Shown here one piece after another: positions 16,424 through 21,175 of a stretch of DNA of 21,175 bases. The notes beneath the pieces were generated by a model. That model was not told the origin of the DNA, searched no databases, and saw nothing but the letters and a program-made list of their open reading frames with translations. The stretch covers positions 1-21,175 of the forward strand of contig NZ_CAMPHN010000071.1 in assembly GCF_946885885.1 (NCBI RefSeq). The letters run 5' to 3'. Within the stretch, counting starts at the first letter, position 1, and the number at the start of each line of letters is the position of its first letter. This stretch comes from an uncultured Pseudomonas sp. GTDB lineage: Bacteria; Pseudomonadota; Gammaproteobacteria; Pseudomonadales; Pseudomonadaceae. Made by a program: the position numbers and the translations under genes.

Positions 16424-18199
16424 ATGCTTTCGATCCTGTCTTCCCGCCAGCGCACCGCCCTGCGTATGGCCTGGCGTTTTGTCGCGCCCTACCGCTGGCA
16501 CGTGGTCGGCGCCTTGCTGGCGCTGATATTCACCGCGGCCATCACCCTGTCCATGGGCCAGGGCATCAAGCTGCTGGTCGATCAGGGCTTGGCCACCCAG
16601 TCGACGCAGGCGCTGCAACAATCGATCGGGCTGTTCTTCGTCCTGGTGCTGGCGTTGGCCATCGGCACCTTCAGCCGCTTTTATCTGGTGTCCTGGCTCG
16701 GCGAACGGGTGGTGGCGGATATCCGCAGGCGTGTGTTCGATCATTTGATCGACCTGCATCCGGGTTTTTACGAAAGCAACCGCAGCTCGGAAATCCAATC
16801 GCGACTGACCGCCGATACCACGCTGTTGCAGTCGGTGATCGGCTCTTCGCTGTCGATGGCGCTGCGCAATGTGATCATGCTGATCGGCGGCAGCGTGCTG
16901 CTGGTGGTCACCAACCCCAAACTCAGCGGCATCGTGCTGCTGGCGTTGCCGCTGGTGGTCGCGCCCATTCTGATTTTCGGCCGGCGGGTGCGCGCGCTGT
17001 CGCGGCAGAGCCAGGACCGGGTCGCCGATGTCGGCAGCTACGTCGGCGAGGTGCTGGGGCAGATCAAGACGGTGCAGGCCTACAACCACCAGAACGAGGA
17101 TAAACGCCGTTTCGGCCTGTCCGCCGAGGCGGCTTTCGACACCGCGCGCAAACGCATCGCCCAGCGCGCCTGGCTGATCACCGTGGTCATAGTGCTGGTG
17201 CTCGGTGCGGTGGGGGTGATGCTCTGGGTCGGCGGCATGGACGTGATCGCCGGGCGGATTTCCGGCGGCGAGCTGGCAGCCTTCGTGTTCTACAGCCTGA
17301 TCGTCGGCGGCTCGTTCGGCACCCTCAGTGAGGTAATCGGCGAGTTGCAACGCGCAGCTGGCGCCGCCGAACGCATCGGCGAGCTGCTGCAGGCGCGTAA
17401 CGAAATAACCGCGCCCTTTGCCGATGGCCTGCAACTGGCGCGGCCGGTGCAGGGGCGCATCGAGTTGCAAGGGCTGCGTTTCGCTTACCCCTCGCGGCCC
17501 GGCAGTTTTGCCGTGGATGGCATCGATCTGCAGGTCGCGCCCGGCGAAACCCTGGCTTTGGTCGGGCCGTCCGGGGCGGGTAAGTCGACGTTGTTCGATC
17601 TGCTGCTGCGCTTTTTCGACCCGCAAGCCGGAAGCATCCTGATCGATGACCAACCCATAGAACGCTTAGATCCGCTGGCGCTGCGCAGTTGTTTTGCCCT
17701 GGTGTCGCAGAACCCGGCGCTGTTCTTCGGTACGGTGGAGGACAATATCCGCTACGGCCGCACCGACGCCGGCCATGCCGAGGTCGAAGCCGCCGCCAAG
17801 GCAGCCCATGCCCACGAGTTCATCCTGAAGCTGCCCGAGGGTTACCAGACCCACCTGGGCGATGCCGGCCTGGGCTTGTCCGGCGGCCAGCGTCAGCGTT
17901 TGGCCATCGCCCGCGCACTGCTGGTGGATGCGCCCATTCTGCTGCTCGACGAAGCCACCAGCGCCCTCGATGCCGAGAGCGAACACCTGATCCAGCAGGC
18001 GCTGCCGCGTTTGATGGCGGGGCGCACCACCCTGGTGATCGCCCACCGCCTGGCCACGGTGAAAAGCGCCGACCGCATCGCGGTGATCGAGCAGGGCAAG
18101 CTGGTGGCGATCGGCAAACACGCCGAACTGGTCGCCAACAGCCAGCTCTACGCACGCCTGGCCGAACTCCAGTTCAATACCGACGTGGAAACCGTCTGA
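16424..18199 (+). CDS. ABC exporter, fused permease and ATPase (MsbA-like)
   Basis: A 591-residue half-transporter expected to work as a homodimer in the inner membrane, exporting a lipid, peptide or drug. The membrane domain spans about 20-310, with helices at about 26-43, 68-90, 148-185 and 250-300. The ATPase domain has Walker A GPSGAGKST (381-389), Q-loop Gln429 (LVSQNPALF), signature LSGGQRQRLAIARALL (485-500), Walker B ILLLDE (505-510) and switch His541 (VIAHRLATV), so all catalytic motifs are intact. It is first in a run of three same-strand genes, with the next start 16 bases after its stop. The Shine-Dalgarno is poor. The substrate is unknown; MsbA itself is usually elsewhere, so a simple msbA label is not justified. 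Confidence 0.93.
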   Translation: MLSILSSRQRTALRMAWRFVAPYRWHVVGALLALIFTAAITLSMGQGIKLLVDQGLATQSTQALQQSIGLFFVLVLALAIGTFSRFYLVSWLGERVVADIRRRVFDHLIDLHPGFYESNRSSEIQSRLTADTTLLQSVIGSSLSMALRNVIMLIGGSVLLVVTNPKLSGIVLLALPLVVAPILIFGRRVRALSRQSQDRVADVGSYVGEVLGQIKTVQAYNHQNEDKRRFGLSAEAAFDTARKRIAQRAWLITVVIVLVLGAVGVMLWVGGMDVIAGRISGGELAAFVFYSLIVGGSFGTLSEVIGELQRAAGAAERIGELLQARNEITAPFADGLQLARPVQGRIELQGLRFAYPSRPGSFAVDGIDLQVAPGETLALVGPSGAGKSTLFDLLLRFFDPQAGSILIDDQPIERLDPLALRSCFALVSQNPALFFGTVEDNIRYGRTDAGHAEVEAAAKAAHAHEFILKLPEGYQTHLGDAGLGLSGGQRQRLAIARALLVDAPILLLDEATSALDAESEHLIQQALPRLMAGRTTLVIAHRLATVKSADRIAVIEQGKLVAIGKHAELVANSQLYARLAELQFNTDVETV

Positions 18200-18215
18200 A
18201 GAAGGAAGTAACGCA

Positions 18216-19319
18216 GTGGCAGATAAGGATTTCAAAGTCGTGGTGCTGGGCGGCTACGGCAATTTCGGTAGCGTTATCGTCAACCGCCTATGCAGTATCG
18301 ACGGCATGCAGGTCTGGGTCGCCGGGCGTGATCTGGCCAAGGCCGAGCGCTTGGCGGCTCAGGTTGGTTGTCAGGCCGTGCGGCTGGATGGCAACCAGCA
18401 GGATCTGGCCGAGCGACTGAGGGCGCTGAGCACCGATCTGCTGATCTCCACAGCCGGCCCCTTTCAGGGCCAGGACTATCGAGTGGCGCAGGCCGCTATC
18501 GCCGCCGGTGCGCATTACCTCGATCTGGCCGATGCCCGCGAATTCGCCTGCGGCATCGGCGTACTCGATCGGGCGGCGCGCCAGGCCGATGTGCTGGTCA
18601 GCAGCGGCGTCAGTTCGGTACCGGCCCTGAGCGCCGCGGTGATCGATCAGTTACTGCCACGCTTCAACCGTCTGGATAGCATCTGGCACGGCATCAGCTC
18701 CTCGGAGAAAACCCCCGGCGTGTCGACCCTGGCGGCGGTGCTCAACTATTGCGGTAAGCCGTTTCGCCAGTGGCGCGATGGCCAGTGGTGCAGCGTCTAT
18801 GGTTGGCAGGATCTGGCGGCCCATGACTTTCCTTCACCGCTGGGCCGCCGTTGGCTGGGCAACTGCGATATCCCCGATCTCGAGCTGTTTCCCGCGCGTT
18901 ATCCGGGCGTGCGCAACGTGCGCTTCTCGGCGGGCGTGGGCTTGCGCGTGACCCAGTTCGGCACCTGGTTGCTGTCCTGGTTGGTGCGCGGCGGTCTTCT
19001 GCGTAGCGGCGTGCCCCTGGCCGGCTTGCTGCATCGCGGAGCGGTGCTGGTGGAGCCATTCGGCGACCGGCTGAGCGGTATGTTCGTCAAGCTGCAAGGG
19101 CAGGGCGCGGATGGCCAGCCCTTGAGCCTGTGTTGGGAACTGATCGCCAGCGACAACCATGGGCCGAATATCCCCTGCATGGCGGCGGTGGCGCTGGCGC
19201 GCAAATTGGCTGCTGGCAACCTCGAACAACGCGGCGCCATGCCTTGCATGGGACTGCTTAGCGTCGACGAGTATTTGGCCGAACTGGAAGGGCTGCATAT
19301 CCAAGTTGGATTACGTTGA
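18216..19319 (+). CDS. Saccharopine dehydrogenase-like NAD(P)-binding protein
   Basis: A 367-residue protein with an N-terminal Rossmann fold of the saccharopine-dehydrogenase NADP-binding family. The dinucleotide motif is VVVLGGYGNFGSVI (residues 8-21), followed by a second strand (VWVAGRD) and by LLISTAGPFQGQDYRVAQAA, a pattern shared by this family and its trans-acting enoyl-reductase relatives. The C-terminal half has no recognised catalytic signature and includes a moderately hydrophobic patch (TQFGTWLLSWLVRGGLL). It starts with GTG, supported by GAAGGAAG seven bases upstream. It follows the ABC gene by 16 bases, and its stop overlaps the next start, so it is the middle gene of an operon. 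Its substrate is unknown; true lysine metabolism is unlikely from sequence alone. Confidence 0.87.
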   Translation: MADKDFKVVVLGGYGNFGSVIVNRLCSIDGMQVWVAGRDLAKAERLAAQVGCQAVRLDGNQQDLAERLRALSTDLLISTAGPFQGQDYRVAQAAIAAGAHYLDLADAREFACGIGVLDRAARQADVLVSSGVSSVPALSAAVIDQLLPRFNRLDSIWHGISSSEKTPGVSTLAAVLNYCGKPFRQWRDGQWCSVYGWQDLAAHDFPSPLGRRWLGNCDIPDLELFPARYPGVRNVRFSAGVGLRVTQFGTWLLSWLVRGGLLRSGVPLAGLLHRGAVLVEPFGDRLSGMFVKLQGQGADGQPLSLCWELIASDNHGPNIPCMAAVALARKLAAGNLEQRGAMPCMGLLSVDEYLAELEGLHIQVGLR

Positions 19320-19783
19320 TGCTTTATCTAAGCCTTAAGTGGCTGCATATCCTTAGCGCCACCGTGTTGGTGGGCGTGGGTTTCGGCACCGCCTTCTACA
19401 AATGGATGATCGACCGCAGCGGCGAAGTGCGGGTTATCGCCTACACGAGTCGCCTGGTGGTGTTGGCCGATTGGCTGTTCACCACCCCTGCGATCATCCT
19501 GCAGCCGCTGACCGGTTTGTGGATGCTGCATCTCGCCGGCTATTCGCTAAGCAGCCCATGGATCGCCTGGACCCTGCTGCTGTATGCCTTGGCCGGGGTT
19601 TGCTGGTTACCGGTGGTCTGGCTGCAGTACCGCATGCGCGCCTTGGCATTGGCTGCGCTGGCGACCGAGCAGGCGTTGCCGGCACGCTACTGGCGATACG
19701 CGCGCACCTGGTTCTGGCTAGGGATTCCGGCGTTCGCCGCCATGTTGGCGATCTATGCGCTGATGGTGTTCAAACCCCTTTAA
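19319..19783 (+). CDS. DUF2269 family membrane protein
   Basis: A 154-residue integral membrane protein of the DUF2269 family, function unknown. Four hydrophobic helices are visible: about 3-26 (LSLKWLHILSATVLVGVGFG), 44-70, 80-102 and 128-150. The conserved-looking N-terminal WLHILSATVLVGVGFG with its early histidine is typical of the family. The ATG at 19319 overlaps the stop of the previous gene as TGATG, so translation is probably coupled. A TTG one codon earlier is less likely. It is last in the operon with the ABC exporter and the saccharopine-dehydrogenase-like protein. About 270 bases follow before the TonB-dependent receptor. Confidence 0.88.
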   Translation: MLYLSLKWLHILSATVLVGVGFGTAFYKWMIDRSGEVRVIAYTSRLVVLADWLFTTPAIILQPLTGLWMLHLAGYSLSSPWIAWTLLLYALAGVCWLPVVWLQYRMRALALAALATEQALPARYWRYARTWFWLGIPAFAAMLAIYALMVFKPL

Positions 19784-19849
19784 TCCGCGCCGTCCGCCGG
19801 CAATTTTGCTGGATAACCGATCTGTCTGTCGCTCGATTCCTTTCGGGTC

Positions 19850-20026
19850 TTGGCAAATCGGCCCCCATGGTCTTTTCTTCAAACGATAGTGGTGCTTGCG
19901 CTTGCCTCGGCAACTCTGGGTTGCTCGTCCGGCATAGCCCTCGGCGCCGCGTACCGCGTGGCCTCGAATCGGCAGGTCAGCGCCGAACTCGGCAGACGCT
20001 CAGGTGATCGTTGGCTCTTGCAATGA
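19850..20026 (+). CDS. Candidate small lipoprotein
   Basis: A possible 58-residue ORF with a TTG start, found by reading the gap before the TonB-dependent receptor. Its N-terminus has a basic residue, then a hydrophobic run FLQTIVVLALASATLGCSSG containing LGC, which resembles a lipoprotein signal, then a short tail (ALGAAYRVASNRQVSAELGR and a few further residues). The tail uses strongly GC-biased third positions, like real genes here. Against it: no Shine-Dalgarno is seen before TTG or before the GTG codons at 19889 and 19892, and the lipobox is only partly canonical. It ends 26 bases before the receptor start. It may be a real small gene, a decayed remnant, or chance. Confidence 0.35.
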   Translation: MANRPPWSFLQTIVVLALASATLGCSSGIALGAAYRVASNRQVSAELGRRSGDRWLLQ

Positions 20027-20052
20027 GAGCCTGACGCTTAGGGAAACTAACC

Positions 20053-21175
20053 ATGAAACCGTTGCTGATAGGGATGTTCTGCACCAGTTTGAGCGGCGTG
20101 CTCGCCGCCGAGCCGCTGCAGCTGGCGCTCGATATCAAGGGCACCAGTCTGGCCGAGCTGATGACCTTGAAAATTACCTCCTTGTCGCGCAAGTCGGAGT
20201 CGCTGAACCGCGCGCCCGCCGCGGTTTATGTGATTACCCAGGACGAAATCAGGCGCATGGGCGTGACCCATATCGCCGAGGCGTTGCGTTATGTGCCGGG
20301 GGTTGAGGTGGCCCGAATGGAGGCCAACAAGTGGGCGATCAGCATTCGCGGCTTCAATTCGCGTACGGCCAACAAGCTGCTGGTCATGATCGACGGCCGC
20401 AGCATCTACAGCCCGCTGTTTTCCGGGGTGCTCTGGGAAGAGAAGGATGTGGTGCTGGAGGACGTCGAGCGCATCGAGGTGATTCGTGGCCCCGGCGGCA
20501 CCACCTGGGGCGCCAACGCGGTGAACGGGGTGATCAATATCATCACTAAGGACAGCCGCGACACCCTGGGCGGCCAGATCAAGCTGGGTGCGGGTCTGGA
20601 GGAACGCGGTCTGGCCCAGGCGCGCTATGGCTGGCGGATCGACGAGCAGACCACCGCCAGGGTCTACGGCAAGTTCACCGAGCGCGACGACAGCGGCAGC
20701 GGGCCGACCTCCCGCGCGTTTCGCGACGACGGCGCGCGCATGCGCCAATCGGGCTTCCGCCTCGATCGCGATTCGCCGGAGCAGGGCCACCTGACTTTCC
20801 AGGGTGATCTCTACCAGGGCGATCTCGGGCCCAAGGACCACGGCCTCGGCGAGCTCGGCCAGGCCCACGATGGCGGAAACCTCAAGCTGGACTGGGCTTA
20901 CTCGCCGAGCACCGAGCGCAGCCATGAACTGCAGCTCTATTACGACGACACCACCCTGGAAACCCGCAGCCTGATCGACAAACGCCAGGTCTGGAGCTTC
21001 GACTACCAAGTGTTGCAGCGCTGGCGCAACCATGAGCTGGTCGCCGGCGTCGGCTACCGGCAGATCGACGATGAGGTCGAGACCCGTCCGGCTGGCTTGC
21101 TGCTTCCAGTGCGCCGAAGCGATGAGCTGATGAGCGCCTTTATCCAGGACGACATGGCGTTTCTCGACGATCGTC
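20053..21175 (+). CDS. TonB-dependent receptor, 3' end cut by window
   Basis: The first 374 residues of an outer-membrane receptor, still open at the window end. A signal peptide (MKPLLIGMFCTSLSGVLAA) is followed by EPLQLALDIKGTSLAELMTL, a short N-terminal region that may hold the TonB box. The plug domain runs from about 44 to 165: SESLNRAPAAVYVITQDEIR, EALRYVPGVEVARM, SIRGFNSRTANKLLVMIDGR, IEVIRGPGGTTWGANAVNGV. Barrel strands follow. The plug matches a subfamily of receptors with an RKSESL-type N-terminus rather than classic siderophore receptors; the ligand is unknown. AGGGA lies about eight bases before ATG. From memory, members of this subfamily are often followed by a YfiR-like and a signalling gene; that region is outside the window. 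Confidence 0.93.
   Translation, partial: MKPLLIGMFCTSLSGVLAAEPLQLALDIKGTSLAELMTLKITSLSRKSESLNRAPAAVYVITQDEIRRMGVTHIAEALRYVPGVEVARMEANKWAISIRGFNSRTANKLLVMIDGRSIYSPLFSGVLWEEKDVVLEDVERIEVIRGPGGTTWGANAVNGVINIITKDSRDTLGGQIKLGAGLEERGLAQARYGWRIDEQTTARVYGKFTERDDSGSGPTSRAFRDDGARMRQSGFRLDRDSPEQGHLTFQGDLYQGDLGPKDHGLGELGQAHDGGNLKLDWAYSPSTERSHELQLYYDDTTLETRSLIDKRQVWSFDYQVLQRWRNHELVAGVGYRQIDDEVETRPAGLLLPVRRSDELMSAFIQDDMAFLDDR

Noticed and set aside
19868..20007. ATG-started frame (MVFSSNDSG) in the gap before the receptor
   Set aside because: It lacks a ribosome-binding site and signal features, and codes an arginine-rich out-of-frame tail. The overlapping lipoprotein-like frame is a better candidate.
20047..21033. 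328-residue minus-strand frame over the TonB-dependent receptor
   Set aside because: Antisense shadow; the plus-strand receptor has a signal peptide and conserved plug motifs.

Overview
The window reads as chromosome of a GC-rich gammaproteobacterium, most likely Pseudomonas or a close relative. The evidence is the run aer - acnA - rlmM - tusA, the pair of a PA1571-like small protein and a PA1572-like NAD-kinase-family protein, strongly GC-biased third codon positions, and intergenic GTAG-headed REP elements of the Pseudomonas type. No rRNA, tRNA, CRISPR, transposase, integrase or phage gene was seen.

Layout. Positions 86-1632 hold three small minus-strand accessory genes: an NTF2/SnoaL-like protein, a cupin and an alpha/beta hydrolase. 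Positions 1732-6176 hold aer (energy taxis receptor) and acnA (aconitase), both on the minus strand. rlmM (23S rRNA methyltransferase) diverges from acnA and is followed, after about 470 bp packed with palindromes, by tusA (sulfur carrier). Next come minus-strand genes for a DUF3080 lipoprotein and a NorM-type MATE efflux pump, with pdxB (vitamin B6 synthesis) diverging from the pump. pdxB converges on a 58-residue PA1571-like gene that has its own terminator. That small gene diverges from a COG3199 NAD-kinase-family gene, which is followed by a DUF1287 secreted protein, a PAS-GGDEF diguanylate cyclase, a three-gene operon (ABC exporter, saccharopine-dehydrogenase-like protein, DUF2269 membrane protein), a candidate tiny lipoprotein, and a TonB-dependent receptor cut by the window end.

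Most genes are core metabolism or signalling. Aer, aconitase and the cyclase relate to energy state and lifestyle switching. RlmM and TusA act on ribosome and tRNA modification. PdxB and the NAD-kinase-like protein concern cofactors.

The most unusual content is intergenic. Between 7495 and 14170 there are seven palindromic units belonging to about six sequence types. All but the single REPs start with GTAG or end with CTAC in the arrangement expected of REP/REPIN elements. They lie between convergent or tandem genes and are absent from the divergent promoter regions. One of them supplies the stop codon of pdxB and appears to have lengthened the protein. No complete new defence or biosynthetic system was found. 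The candidates most worth checking are the nested repeat block at 7495-7866, the repeat-modified pdxB end, and the small lipoprotein-like ORF before the TonB-dependent receptor.
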